Shown: positions 24,201 through 35,448, numbered from the stretch's first letter. The stretch is 64,000 bases of DNA from Trichoplax adhaerens (GCF_000150275.1 NW_002060952.1:1587734-1651733); one strand, 5' to 3'. Numbers and translations are program-made. Notes: generated by a model not told the origin, from the sequence alone.

Positions 24201-27200
24201 ACAGTACACTAATATATCGGTTTAATCATTTATGGGAACTGCGTAGAGCTCACTTGTCCCGTGGGATGGTGGCAACTTGGAGAGAAATGTTATCAGCCTT
24301 CCAGCAGTAATTTTAAGCAATGGTCTACGGCATTTTATCACTGTCAGGAAAGCCACGCTCGCTTAGCCATTTTGCATGATGAATCCGAATTTAATTTCGT
24401 TGCTAGTATAGTTCGATCAACGGGAAAGTCTGTTTGGATTGCTCTCAAGTCGAATACTAGTGGACTACAGTGGATTAACGACATTTTATTTGACACACAT
24501 CGAAACTTGAATACACTAGATCTCTGCATGGTAGTTAACATAACTAGCAATGTTGTCTATTGGCAGCTACAAAATTGTCTTAATAACTACAACTTTTACT
24601 CGCTATGTGAGAAAGGTATCTCCTATTAGGGTAAAAAATAATTTACTCTGTTATGATTTAGCTAGTAACAGAATGGAAATATTACTTGAAAAATCGGATT
24701 TTATTCTAAATTGTCGCAGTCCTTATTATAAATGGTAATTATTTACTCTATCTATTTGATACACTAATGTAGATACTGACTACTCGATGATAATCCAATC
24801 CATGGTAAGTACCTTAATGTATGCCCAAATTTAGTAACCTCTTAGCTCTTTCTTCTGGTAAATGTCTACTGTTAAAAGATAATACGTGATTAATGATGGA
24901 GCTAGTTAGAATTAAATCTTTCTTATTAATAATTTGTTACACTTACAAACATATTCTTGAACTTTCACCGAAATATATATAGCAATCTATTTTAGTTACA
25001 TGAAATAAAATTGGCTTATGAGAAACTGTTTTATCTTGGCAGTTTTCAGTTCTACATTAATGTTAGTTACTCGTAATGGTTTCAAGTATGTGACAATAAT
25101 TTACATTATATTTGCTAGAATACTTATACTGCTGCAGGAAATATTTCGTCAGGAATTGGAAGATATTATTTTCGTGAGTAGTCCATGTAGAGGGTTGATT
25201 AAAGAGCTGAATTTAACGAATTGAAGTTAAATGAAATTGAATGAATGGTATTTACTGCTTATAACAGCTACATGCCCATATGGTTGGCTTGTCTACAATA
25301 AGCGATGCTACGACTTTCATACTGGTTTAGTCCCTAACTCGGAAGTGAGTAAAGAATGCTCACTGGGATCTCAGCCGGTTATAATTAATGATGCAAATAC
25401 GGGTGCCATCATTAATGCGATGATCAGTAATGGAAAAGAAGTATGGATTGGTTTGCAGTATGTTAATGGATTCTTCTTCTGGTATGGAAGTAACCTTGGT
25501 TTAAATTATTCCGTATGGGCCAAGAATCAGCCCAGTCTTGGAGGTAAAGACTGTGTTTCATTACTGAAATTAAATCGTACTGATGCCAGCTGGTATACAA
25601 GAGACTGTAATCGTTCATTTTCTTTCATTTGCCAAAGATGTAAGTTAGAATTTTAATTATCCTATTTATCAGACTTAATCAAACAAGAATTTAAATTAAT
25701 CAAAGTATAGATGATATCGTGTTGATCGGCAACCATAAGTTAGAATATAACGTATCCAGTACAATATATTGAACTTCTTTGAGTAAGAATTTAAAATAAC
25801 TAAAGTATAGATAATATCATATTGATTGGTATTAGTAAGTTAGAAAATTACTGATCCTAATTATCAAATTAATGGGGCAAGGATTTAAAATAGCTCGCGT
25901 TGATTGGAATTAATAAGTTAGAGTATTACTAATCCTAGGTTTCAAATTTAACTGAGTAAGAATTTAAAATCTTTAAAATGCAAATAATATGGTATTGATT
26001 GGCATTAATAAGCTTTTCTGCCAATAATGGTCTGCTTATAAATCACTAGAAATGGATAAGTTCAAGCTACTCAAACTAAGAATAGAACATTTTAAACATG
26101 TCAATGAGATTATTAAGTTATTAAAGTGTTACTACTATATTTATGCACTTTTAAATGATCAAAACTCAAAGAAAATTTGCGCTGTATGTACGGATATCTT
26201 ACTACTTTATTTAACGATAAATACTCTACAGATGCGTCCGGATTAACAACAGACATCATCATCGATTCTAGCATCTATCGTAAGTATTTTAGAACATACT
26301 ATTGATTTCAATCATTCTATTAGCTTGACTGAAAAAGATGTTAGACTGAGCCTCTATTATGTATGTAATATACTTACTTACCTGCAGCATACTTCTAGTG
26401 TGTAATTAGGCTGTTTCTTGACGATGTTGAGAACTATCTCGTTAAGATGACGAACCGTCTGTAATATTGATTTCTAATAAACAATATAGGAAGAGCACAT
26501 TCTAAATGCCCCACTTTTTGGAATAATAATGGATCTAGTTGTATTAGAACTACCTACCTTCCAATGAGCTTTTACGAGGCGCGTGAACTGTGCGGTTATC
26601 ACAGTTCGGATCTGCTTATACTATCATCAAAAAAATTGCAAGATTTTGTAGAAAATTTGATACTACTAGAAACACAAAATATGTCAGAAAGTATCGATTT
26701 GGACGGTGCATCCTTTTGGCTTGGGCTATATAAAACCAATCAAACATTTCGCTGGTTACAGGACTCGAGTATACTACATCCAGTTACCAAATTAGGGATC
26801 AATAGTAGTAATAATCATCACCAGTGCGCTGCAATGAAATATGTTTCCTTTCAAAAGTCTTGGGTCTGGTATCCGGTAGATTGCATCGGTCATAAAGCAT
26901 ATCCAATTTGTCGAAAGATTCTAACCAGTAAAGGTATACAAAATAAGGAATATATAAATAGTGCAGCATAAAACTACATTTCATTTGAATAGAAAGCGGC
27001 TTGTGAATCACCTCTTGGATAGTTTTGCATTATTAGGAAGTTAGTATTATCTTCATCAAAGTAAGTTAATTAGCCGCTGATTTCGATAGTAGCACTCACA
27101 AAGAGTTTGTTATTCATAATGATTGATGCAAAGAATAGTTTTAATGCTGTTAGAAGGTTAGCAATATCTTCCTGAAAGCAAGTCGATTAGCCTCCGATTT

Positions 27201-30200
27201 CGATAGCTTTAATAGCTAAGTGTTGGTTATTCGGTACTGTAGCTAAGAGGTTAATACTGAATATCGTAGAACTTTATCGCTTACCAGGTGTTTAATAGAT
27301 AAAATTATTACAAAAATAGATATTTTTAGAAATAAATTCTTTATTAGCATGTTAAGCTTACCAGTATTAATTCTACTATTCGGAAAGAGTGATATATAAT
27401 ACTTATTTGAAAATAGGCCAATTGCCCTTATACACGCGTATCGTAATCGTTAACAAGGAATAGCATGTATAGAAAATCAACTATAAATCTTCTTTTTAAG
27501 ACTAGTTAAGACTACAATAACTTAATTATTTAGATGAAGTAAAATATTTAAAGTTGCAGAAATGCATATTGTTTAAGCATTGAATACTCCAGTAGCGTGT
27601 TAAAATTATAAGTATTAATTCTACTGATCGTATTGAGTGGTAGTAGTTATAGTATTAATAGAAAATCAACTATATATTTTCTATTCAAGATTAGGCCAGA
27701 CTAGACTAGCTTTATCGCTTAGATAATGTTCAAAAATGGATATAATTTAAGAATTAAATTCTCCATGAGCAAGTAAAAATTATCAGTACTAATCGGAGTG
27801 AGGAAAAATAGTTATTTGAAAATAGGCCCATTTAACCATCTACTAATCGACATATGAATAGAATGCATAGCATAAATTTACCGCACGTTATTTATCCTTA
27901 GTATCACAATATACTATATCTCTTAAGCTGCAAAGTAACCCGTATGTTTCGACAGAATTTAACTTTAAGATAAACATGTTTGAATAAATTTATTGACAGG
28001 AGCATCTACCACGATACAGCCAGCAGTAGCTACGACTACTAAATCAACTCTAGCTTCAACTTCGACACCAAATAGTATCATTCAAGATGATAATTACGAT
28101 CAAATTGTCGATGATTCTGGATTAAAATTAGCGGAAGGATTAAATTCTACAAATTCAAATACTGTCCAAGCAACGAAATATAACAAGACCTTAGGTAAAG
28201 ATCTCTAAATTAAATAAAGTAATTTAAAATCTTACAGACAGTAATATAATTACATTAGCCTCGATATCAATTGCTTAATTTATCTATGGTTAATTTATTT
28301 GCAACATTTACACTGATGTCTCCAAGGTGTTCTGTGTTTCTTAAAATTTCATAGATTTCCAGAAAAATATATAAAGTTGCTGTTTTGTTTTCTGATAGTC
28401 TGTATAAATTTTTATGAGTTTGTTTTGAAAATTTTGGTTAATTATTAATTATACTTGTTAATATGTCAGATAGCAATCAGCAGAACCTTAATTTAATTGT
28501 TAGAGTCACAAACTGAAATTAACCGTAGGAAGATTAGTAGCAGACGATTTTGAGTTCAAATTACTAGCTCTTTTATAAACAGAGAATTTAAATTGGTTTC
28601 TTCTTCATAAATATTTGTTCACTTCAAATTTCCAATCAGATATTTTTCTATTCTAGACGTTCATTATTTTGTAATGAGTGGAATTAGGATAAACTTCAAA
28701 AAGGATATCGATGTTGACGTAGAAGATAGATTAGCTACCGTACAGTTCAAAGGGCCAGAATACCCACAAAAGATTGAGATTCCACCATCCGTAGTGCCAA
28801 CTGATTTTAGTGGTAGGCAATTAGAATCCATTGAAGTAGGACAAGTCTAAAGATGAAGTTATTAAATCTGCACTTTACAGCCATTTAATGTCGAATATTT
28901 TATGTATATTACCTAAAATTATTTTAGGGAGGTTTCATATGGCTGTAGGAGTTTATAAAACGACACCCAATCAATACAAAAGCAGGTGTAGTAAATAACA
29001 AATTGAGGTTGAATACCAATAGTGATTAAGTCTACCTCTAGAACATAATATATAAAATTTGAATATTTTGAGAATTAATTTCTGTGCAATTTAGCGAAGT
29101 TATAATTTAGCCGTTCATGAGAAGAGCATAAGATCGGTAGAAAATTAGCTTGCATTTTAGTTCTTTGTTTATGCTATCAAAACTGTATCGAATAAGGCCT
29201 TATATATAGCTAGTTTGAGCATAGACGTAATCAAACCTGTATCATCTCTCTAAAATCTATTGATGCTTTTAAAACAATTACCAAGCTGTTTTATAAAGAG
29301 CAATAAATGTTTAATATCAAAGTAATATGGCATTTTTTTTTCTTATTTCATATTTTGAATAAGAAACCTTCCTAAAAAAATGCCTTTTTACTCATATAGT
29401 AGTATGAATGTGATTTCAGTCGAATATTTTGCTAGCTTAAGCGTTTTAGTTGTTTAATAAAAGAATTATTTTTTTAGCTCATCGATACCATTAAAGTTTG
29501 CTATTTCGTGCAGTATTAAACCTATGGTCGAAGGAAGATTAAGTAATCCTGTCGTAATTTATTTTAGAATCGAACAGGTAGCACGACAATTAACAAGATA
29601 GTAAAGTAGAATCTCGTATAATAATTAATTATTAGCAAGCAATATGGAAGATTGAAATGTAAGGAATTTATCGCTTATTCTAAGATAATTTTTATTTTTT
29701 GAAACTAGGATAGTAATGTAAAAGCTCTTTGCGTCTACTGGAAAAGAACGTATGAGAAGTTTAAAAAATAACCACTATCTTTGAAAAATAGCCATGACCA
29801 CTAGTATACAGTATAATTTATACCATAATTGAAATTTATTAAGTGAATTTTACAACCTTAATCTTGGAAATAGTGTTCATAATTGGGCATCGGATGATTT
29901 ATTTACGGAAAGGATCAATAGCACTGTCGTAAAATGTATCTCCTATCATTTAACAAGCTTCTCGGTCTTGCTTCAATATAGTAATAACACGGTATGGATA
30001 TTTAAATTTCAACACGGATCAAGAATTGATTGATAACTTATTCCTAACCCCTAGTTCTTTTCTCTAACTAATATTTGTAAAATAGATTCCTGCAGTTCAT
30101 AAGCGAATATTAAGTATCTTAACCTACATTGGATTGTCAATTTCTTTGATGTGCCTGCTATTTACATTTATAACCTTTACGGCTATCAGGTAAATCTCGC

Positions 30201-33119
30201 TAATTTGAGATTAGTAAACTCCATTATGTAGTTATATCGGCCTGATCCCGGCAATTTGGAAGTAAACATTTAGTGATAAGACAAAGGCAAGATCATTTCT
30301 TAGCTACAACTTATATTATCATTTCTTGGGGTGTCATATTTGCAAGCTATGTCAAGTTAATATTCTTCGCGATAAATTACAAAATAAGTAACCCTGACGT
30401 AGGTAGATTACTTGTTAATATCTGATCGGTAGTTGCGGTCAAATAATATTAATAGACGATTAGAAAGCGCTAAAATAAATTATCACTACTAATTTTAATA
30501 TACACTTGTACGTATAGACGATTTCATAGCATCCGTGGTATGGTACATGCTAATTTAGCGGTATCGATGATCATTTCTACGTGCATATTTTTATTTGGAA
30601 TTGAAAAGACGCACAACGAGGTAAGTTGGCAAGTGGTTGAAAATAAGCTAAATATAAGCTATTGCTAGTAAAAATTAATTTGGAGGAAAGCTTTATTACA
30701 GCAATAAAAGTCTATTTCGAAATAATTGAGGTTCATTAGAGTCTTAAAATCCGATGCTATTCAGAAAAAGTAATAGAAAATACTTTCTAATTTAACCTTT
30801 GGAAATATATTAAATTTCTTTTAGGGAACTAATGAATATTGAGTTTAGTTCAGCTCGTGAATAGCGATTTAATTTTAAAATTAAATTTAGTTTCCTTCAC
30901 AAATCCCACTTGTGATTTGGTTATCTCATGTGCTATAGTAATTGTGTAAGGCTTCCACTGACTTGGGAGTCTTCTACTTAGGGAAAACTAACTCTTTCCA
31001 CACAGTCACACACAACTACTCAGGTTTCTTTCAAGCCACTAGTACTTTTTATTCGGCCATCCGATTTCTAGTCTCTACTAGTTTGTCCTAGCCCGGAGCA
31101 ACTACTACTAGCGAATGGCAATTCGCTCGGTCTTTTATACCATCCCCACTCATTTGTGGGGCATACTAGTAAATTGCTCCTTCTACAAATTGTATATGTT
31201 ACTATGGGAGTTACTCCCAGACAATTAACATAACTTAGTATGAGCTTCATGGTTGTCTACCAAAATGGTAAGCAACCGGGTTAATCAATTATTATTGCCT
31301 AATTTATAATTTACAAAGCTACACTTCGTAACAGTTTCCAATGATTACTATCACTTCTTTTTAAGTTAGCATGGTCAACATTGCATATACGTTACAAGAC
31401 CATAACCAATAATTCTTGTTTAAGATTTTCGATCTTCATTGCTATTTATGATCTAGGGGCTATGTCAAGCCATCGCTTTTATGCTGCATTTTTCATTTCT
31501 GGCTTCCTTTTCCTGGATGTTGGTAGAAGGTATTGTTACTTTTAAGATGTCTTATTTCTGGCCAGAGAAAATTTCTTCTGCGATCTTGTATCTTGTTGTT
31601 GGATGGGGTAAGGGCAATAGTAAAGTCATAAATACTAACATATTAGGTTTTCGATTTGATGATTAACATAATTTGGACAATTTAGGCACACCATTAGTCA
31701 CTGTTCTTGCTGCCTTCCTTTCCAATCAAGGATTATACGGCACAGCGGACTAGTATGTACTCCTAAAGTATTACTAGATAATTGACGTAGCTTTAAAAGA
31801 AAATTGATCTGGAAATAAATTGATAATTATTTACGTATACTATTACTACAGTATATCTATTAGCTAATCTTATACTGCTAGAAACTCTAAAGCTGCTTTA
31901 TTAATGTAGTTGTAGGATATTTTACCTATAATTTGAATAAAACTTGATGCTACTCTGATCTTTGTTTATTTGTAGTTGTTGGATTAAGCCCGGTAACTTT
32001 TTACTTTTGGCTTTCGGCATTCCAGTTATGATTATCATAGCTGTAAGGATAAAATGAATGATTTCACTAACTTGAAGCTGAAATGCAAGTATTACATCGC
32101 AGTATTATAAACTGACTTATTTCATTTCCTTACAGATCAATCTTATTCTTATGGCACGAATTACTAAAACCTTAATAGGAATTCGTGCTGTTGCTAATAA
32201 AAGCAGCTTACAAAAAGTCAAGTAAGTTTCAAGTGGAAAGCTGTAAAGGAAAAATTACTATTCTATCTGATTATAAGTCCATAAGGAATGATAGCCGTTT
32301 CCTTATTTCAAGATATAATTTGATCATTTTATTCTGTAATTATATATATAGTTATCCACTCTTTGCTAATATTTCATCTTGTATCTTGATGTCTAGGGTC
32401 TCCCTTCGTGCTGCTGTTGCTTTACTGCCGTTGCTTGGAGTTACATGGGCATTTGGTTTCATATCAGCTAACAATTCTACGGTTACATTTTCTTACCTTT
32501 TTGTTATATTTAATTCACTACAGGTAAGCTAACAATCTTAAAGGCATGGAAATATTATATCCAAATAATCAGGTGTTTTACTCTATCTATTTTATGGAAT
32601 CAATGCAATCTTGGAAGGGGACATTCGTTTTTTACTTTCATTGCTATAACTATAAAGATGTAAGCTTAAAGAGCATATTGTTACTTTAATTTTGTTGCTA
32701 AGAGAAATTTTGACTTAAAAATAAAGGTTTAACTACTGATATTTTTGTGAGTTAACTTTTGAGATTTGATTTATCATCCTTAGGTCAAGAAATATTATAT
32801 GAATTGCTTTGCAAAAGGTCGAAATGTTATTTCTTCCATGAAAAATTCCGATACTGGAGGACTGGGTGCAGCTTCCAAGGTAAGGATTTAAATTGATACA
32901 TTTATAAAAATAAAGCTCTGTACGCGTATATTCCTTAAGCTGATATAAATTAATTTGAGTATATGTTACACTACGTATTTACATAATCAGGCTACTCGTA
33001 CAATAGCCTTCATAACGTCAGTATCTGAAATTAAAAAAGTCACTATCAATTATATTCTACTTAAGCTTCGGAAACCTGCCTGGTCGAATGATATCAACTC
33101 AAAATCAAATAAGAAGTAA
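21259..33119 (+). CDS. Gene A: five-CTLD adhesion GPCR (22 exons)
   Basis: Exons: 21259-21295 (tentative signal exon), 21515-21919, 23717-24121, 24247-24615, 25268-25639, 26490-26933, 28000-28194, 28657-28812, 28928-28985, 29514-29577, 29709-29749, 29874-29991, 30086-30189, 30530-30620, 31457-31607, 31686-31752, 31976-32042, 32136-32221, 32397-32523, 32618-32659, 32784-32879, 32991-33119. The sum is 3624 nt, that is 1207 codons plus TAA, and every junction phase agrees. Order: short signal peptide, five C-type-lectin-like domains, Thr/Ser stalk, GAIN domain, GPS (CISYHLTSFSVLL), seven helices of the adhesion/secretin class, and a 60-residue-scale tail. Single-pass ectodomain outside, seven helices in the plasma membrane. 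Likely a cell-surface adhesion or ligand receptor that self-cleaves at HL|T. Sister gene B on the opposite strand supports almost every exon boundary. Assembly was done by eye; the first exon is the weakest call. Confidence 0.88.
21515..21919 (+). CDS. Gene A exon 2: C-type-lectin-like domain 1
   Basis: 405 nt, phase 1-1. Acceptor ttaacag, donor CTTG|GTAAGA. The reading is open for 134 codons without a Met. Key residues: AVNYC (Cys1), YWIGLVD (WIGL core), SWNTWHQ, LCAGVS (Cys2), NLRCCDHYRFICQL (Cys3 and Cys4). Closest to B 47109-46699 and C 62845-63255. No EPN/QPD sugar-binding triplet. One extra Cys (RCC) next to Cys3. Confidence 0.88.
22577..23350 (+). repeat. Intronic tandem array, three units of about 255 bp
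   Basis: In the 1.8-kb intron between CTLD1 and CTLD2 of gene A. Units start at 22577, 22830 and 23091 with ctattcatgtctc.gaatct. Each contains gtta.cattctcgtacaatctt, then atcttagctct(a/g)tttggga, and ends with gagtttgt.tcgataattc. Units 1 and 3 are most alike in their second half. Confidence 0.85.
23717..24121 (+). CDS. Gene A exon 3: C-type-lectin-like domain 2
   Basis: 405 nt, phase 1-1. Acceptor aactag, donor CAAG|GTAATC. Residues: CNPPSMRYNKTC at the start (extra N-terminal Cys pair of long-form CTLDs), DYCEAVGKRLIQIES, EMWIGL, NWEKF, QSGKCVTM, LWNNRRCTSFYPFLCE. LWNNRRC resembles the WND motif of calcium site 2, but the matching EPN/QPD triplet is DPQ here. Counterparts are B 46116-45706 and C exon 3 (63734 on). 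Confidence 0.92.
24247..24615 (+). CDS. Gene A exon 4: C-type-lectin-like domain 3
   Basis: 369 nt, phase 1-1, separated from exon 3 by only 125 bp. Residues: LTCPVGWWQLGEKCYQPSSS, FYHCQESHARLAILHDESEF, VWIALKSN, GLQWI, LCMVVN, YWQLQNC, FYSLCE. Same length as B 45585-45217. No calcium-site triplets, so probably a protein-binding CTLD. Confidence 0.92.
25268..25639 (+). CDS. Gene A exon 5: C-type-lectin-like domain 4
   Basis: 372 nt, phase 1-1. Acceptor ataacag, donor AGAT|GTAAGT. Residues: TCPYGWLVYNKRCYDF, KECSLGSQPVII, EVWIGLQYVNGFFFWY, YSVWAKNQPS, DCVSL, SWYTRDCNRSFSFICQR. It has the best remnant of a sugar site: NQPS here and GEPR in gene B, where functional lectins have QPD or EPN. The last residue is lost in both. 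Confidence 0.92.
25636..26010 (+). repeat. Intronic tandem array starting at the splice donor, four units
   Basis: Units begin at 25641, 25736, 25836 and 25914 with taagttaga. Each continues with ...atcctaattatcaaattta, gagtaagaatttaaaat, aagtatagataatatc.tattgattgg. The first unit contains the donor GTAAGT of gene A exon 5, and the unit at 25835 recreates a strong GTAAGT. The intron also holds an AT-rich stretch to 26489 with no gene. Confidence 0.75.
26490..26933 (+). CDS. Gene A exon 6: C-type-lectin-like domain 5
   Basis: 444 nt, phase 1-1. Acceptor atatag, donor AAAG|GTATAC. Residues: KCPTFWNNNGSSCI, YEARELCGYHSSDLLILSS, FWLGLYKTNQTFRWLQ, HQCAAMKY, VWYPVDCIGHKAYPICRK. Longer than the other CTLDs, with an inserted acidic loop. 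Counterpart B 42782-42336 (447 nt). Confidence 0.92.
27041..27860 (+). repeat. Intronic tandem arrays between CTLD5 and stalk exons
   Basis: Two families in one 1.07-kb intron. First, two units of about 120 bp (27041, 27161) sharing gttag.a.tatcttc, gattagcc.ccgatttcgata. Then two and a half units of about 240-250 bp (27320, 27595, 27770) sharing ttag.a..ttaccagtattaattctact, tatttgaaaataggcc and atagaaaatcaactat. Confidence 0.7.
28000..28194 (+). CDS. Gene A exon 7: Thr/Ser-rich stalk
   Basis: 195 nt, phase 1-1. Thr, Ser, Ala and Pro dominate the first third (ASTTIQPAVATTTKSTLAST), as in O-glycosylated mucin-like spacers. It then becomes acidic and leads into the start of the GAIN domain (SGLKLAEGLN). 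B 41984-41730 matches in composition and end point (GLQLAQNL). Confidence 0.85.
28657..29991 (+). CDS. Gene A exons 8-12: GAIN domain and GPS cleavage motif
   Basis: Five exons. 28657-28812 (VHYFVMSGIRINF...IEIPPSVVPTDFSG). 28928-28985 (GRFHMAVGVYKTT). 29514-29577 (IKPMVEGRLSNPVVIYFRIEQ). 29709-29749 (DSNVKALCVYWKR). 29874-29991 (VHNWASDDLF ... VVKCISYHLTSFSVLLQ). Junction phases 1, 2, 0, 2, 0 match gene B, and exon lengths 156/58/64/41 are identical to B. Known: the GAIN domain cleaves itself at HL|T and keeps the fragments together, exposing a tethered agonist. Here the cleavage triplet is intact. Odd: of the four canonical GPS cysteines only Cys1 (CVYW) and Cys3 (KC) remain; Cys2 and Cys4 are Asp and Ser. 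Confidence 0.9.
30086..32659 (+). CDS. Gene A exons 13-20: seven-helix (adhesion/secretin) domain
   Basis: TM1 30086-30189 (ILTYIGLSISLMCLLFTFI). TM2 30530-30620 (VHANLAVSMIISTCIFLFG). TM3-TM4 31457-31607 (LCQAIAFMLHFSFLASFSWM, LVEG). TM4 end to loop 2 31686-31752. TM5 31976-32042 (CWIKPGNFLLLAFGIPVMI). 32136-32221 (helix 5 end and loop 3). TM6-TM7 32397-32523 (LLPLLGVTWAFGFI, SYLFVIFNSLQ). 32618-32659 (GTFVFYFHC). The Cys pair LCQ / YCWI of loop 2 is present. In the TM3 exon, FSWMLVEG is the class B2 hallmark. A 439-bp solo LTR sits in the intron before the TM3 exon. Confidence 0.93.
30895..31333 (+). mobile_element. Solo LTR (439 bp) inside a gene A intron, with TSD
   Basis: Perfect duplication GTTTC at 30890-30894 and 31334-31338. 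The 5' end is CTTCACAAATCCC (decayed TGTCACAA), the 3' end ACTTCGTAACA. Its first 85 bp are close to the element at 58356 (cacttgtgatttggtta, then aattgtgtaaggcttccact). It lies in the intron between the TM2 and TM3 exons, same strand as the gene. TATA-like cttttatacc near 31133. Confidence 0.9.
32784..33119 (+). CDS. Gene A exons 21-22: cytoplasmic tail
   Basis: 32784-32879 (VKKYYMNCFAKGRNVISS...) follows the usual basic K-D-V-K-K start of class B2 tails. 32991-33119 encodes a basic 42-residue end and the TAA at 33117-33119. No PDZ-type C terminus is seen. The tail is about 74 residues. Confidence 0.85.
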
Positions 33120-33640
33120 TACTGATATTCAGTAAGGTCAAAATATAAACTTTCTATATACTTAATTAAGTACGGTAGAGTTTATTTTATTTTAGACAGA
33201 TTACTTCAATCATAGTTTCTCCTTTCAATTTCCGCTATTAGTGATGGCAGTATTGTCATGATATTCTGTACGCTGCAATGTTTTTCAACTTTGACGCTTT
33301 ATTTCCTGAAAAACTAAAAGAGGGAAACGTATTTCTGCCATTTCATTCTAGTTAATTTTATGACTTCAATATTAAGAGCTGTGATTCTTATTTCAGCAAG
33401 CATTAAGCAAATTAATTTGTGTTATAGAGCAACAATTCGAATATGATAGCATAATATGAAATAAATAAATTGGCTTATATGATAGTTGAAGTGAGGTAAA
33501 GTCTCAACTATCAATTATATAGCTATATATGTAATTGAATTAGTAATCTTTGAACACCTCAAGCATCGTTTCAACGGTAACTATACTTGCATTATCTTAG
33601 ATATGTATGTTAGTAAATCATAAACTGATATATTTACCTC
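33120..33640. other. Downstream of gene A; nothing recognised
   Basis: 3' flank of gene A. AT-rich, no gene or alignable repeat seen. Confidence 0.5.
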
Positions 33641-34287
33641 CATGTTACACTGTATGAAAGTATAAATATTTAAAATAAATAGTTAAAGCGATAATTTAGT
33701 AACCGATGATATTCAATTACTAACAAAGCACTGCCACGAGTGTAACGTAACATAGTAATAAAGTTGTAGACTATTAGCCATGTTTATGATCGTGTACGAT
33801 AGCAAAACTTTCTATATTTATCTTAAGATATTTGCAGTAGCTTATACGTAAACTGTAGTGGATGATTCTATGTTAGAGTAAAAAAGACTATATTTAGAAG
33901 GGTGTTGAGTTACTATTAAAGATAGAGATAAAAATAGATCTATAATTTATAATTATTAGAATATGTTTACTTTATCGTGCTGTTACTATATGACTGATAG
34001 GAATAATGTCTAGGTAAATACTGTAGTCATGTCCACATTGAATTAGTGACGGTCTGCTGTAAAATGTTGTTAGTAATTATAATTTGAATTATGTAAAATA
34101 TAGTAGAATGTTGCCATGTTGATTTTTGCTACGAATGCTACGAAAGGCATATAATCTAGCAATTTAAATTATTCTAGTAGCTCTTTCCATGATAGATTAA
34201 AAGCAACAACCATCTCGCTTGAATAAAAAAATATCGTATACTATCACAATAGAACTTGAATAGAACATTAGAATATTGTAATAGGAT

Positions 34288-34916
34288 TGTCACAAAACAG
34301 CTTTGCAACAAGATAACGTAATGTACGATCAATAAATCAATTCCTTGAACCACTTATCAAGGAATGATATCTGCACTATCACAAACACTTTTGCTCTACT
34401 AGCAGACTACACAAAGACTTAAACGCCTCGTATTTTACGTTAAACACTAAGTTTGAGAATCCTCTTTATTGCACGATATACTGCATTTATATACTATTCC
34501 TCAATAGTTCATGAGTCATAGTTAGTACGATTAAGTTTGGAATCATTTACTGAATTAGATATTAATCATAGCTACTGCTCCCTTAATGCAGACAACAGTA
34601 TTTACGAACATAGACATCTGATGACTAATACAGAATAGTCAGATTACGATATGTCCTATCACGGAACATTTCCACGATAATTTACAATCTATCATAAGTA
34701 AGTTACAATCACAATGATTCGAACTGTAAGTAGATGATTTTCATTCTTCATTATAGCTATTAATTTAGTATGTGTATATGTGTCTCTGTCATAAAAAGTC
34801 AATGCTATATTAAAATACAGTATATCCAAATTAGAAGTTAACTAAATAAGGATAGGCTAACAGAATTATCCTAACATAGATATTTCTACTGTAATACAGT
34901 ATATAACACCGTCACA
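34288..34916 (+). mobile_element. Solo LTR (629 bp) with TSD and empty-site partner
   Basis: Starts TGTCACAAAACAGC and ends ACACCGTCACA. Perfect duplication AGGAT at 34283-34287 and 34917-34921. End-to-end relative of 7299-7928. Related uninterrupted sequence lies at 35620-35695. Confidence 0.93.
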
Positions 34917-35038
34917 AGGATGAATGCGAAATATCTTAAAATGATGCTAAAATAGAAACCATAACATAGATATCTATCTCCATATTACACCGTATGAAAG
35001 TATAAATATCTCAAATAAACAATGTAACGATAATTTAG

Positions 35039-35448
35039 TGTTACATCTTTGCAATAGCGTATCCCAACTATCATGGGGATTCCTAAGGTACTCCAGCTAT
35101 ACTGCTAAAAGACACACACGTATGATGATTATATTAATACAATTTACCTTTATTTAACGTTGCCGATTCTCGATTCCAATACTTCTAATCTTCCAACTTA
35201 TACACTTATGATTTGTAACTCATCTACCGATCGACTCACTTAAACCTAACGTTACATGTATTATATACTGCACTTAGTGTACAGTAGTACAAGTCTTAAT
35301 CCTGTATCGATCAGGATCGTTGTAGTTGCAATACGTGATATTGTACTACTCGAATGTCCACCTAGCTTACTATCCATCTAGTAAAGCAGATACAAGTACA
35401 TTCACTCACTTTTCAGTGTGTAATACGTTTATTATAACAATCACAACA
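35039..35448 (+). mobile_element. Solo LTR (410 bp), near-perfect TSD
   Basis: Starts TGTTACATCTTTGCAA (compare TGTCACAA...CTTTGCAACA in the 629-bp copy) and ends ATCACAACA. Flanks are TTTAG (35034-35038) and TTTAA (35449-35453), one mismatch. 33690-33740 carries the same sequence without the insert. Confidence 0.8.

Noticed and set aside
32572-32652. Alternative reading of gene A exon 20 giving VLLYLFYGINAILEGDIRF and a stop
   Set aside because: It looks like a helix but needs a phase that does not follow exon 19. The 42-nt exon 32618-32659 keeps phase and matches gene B exactly.
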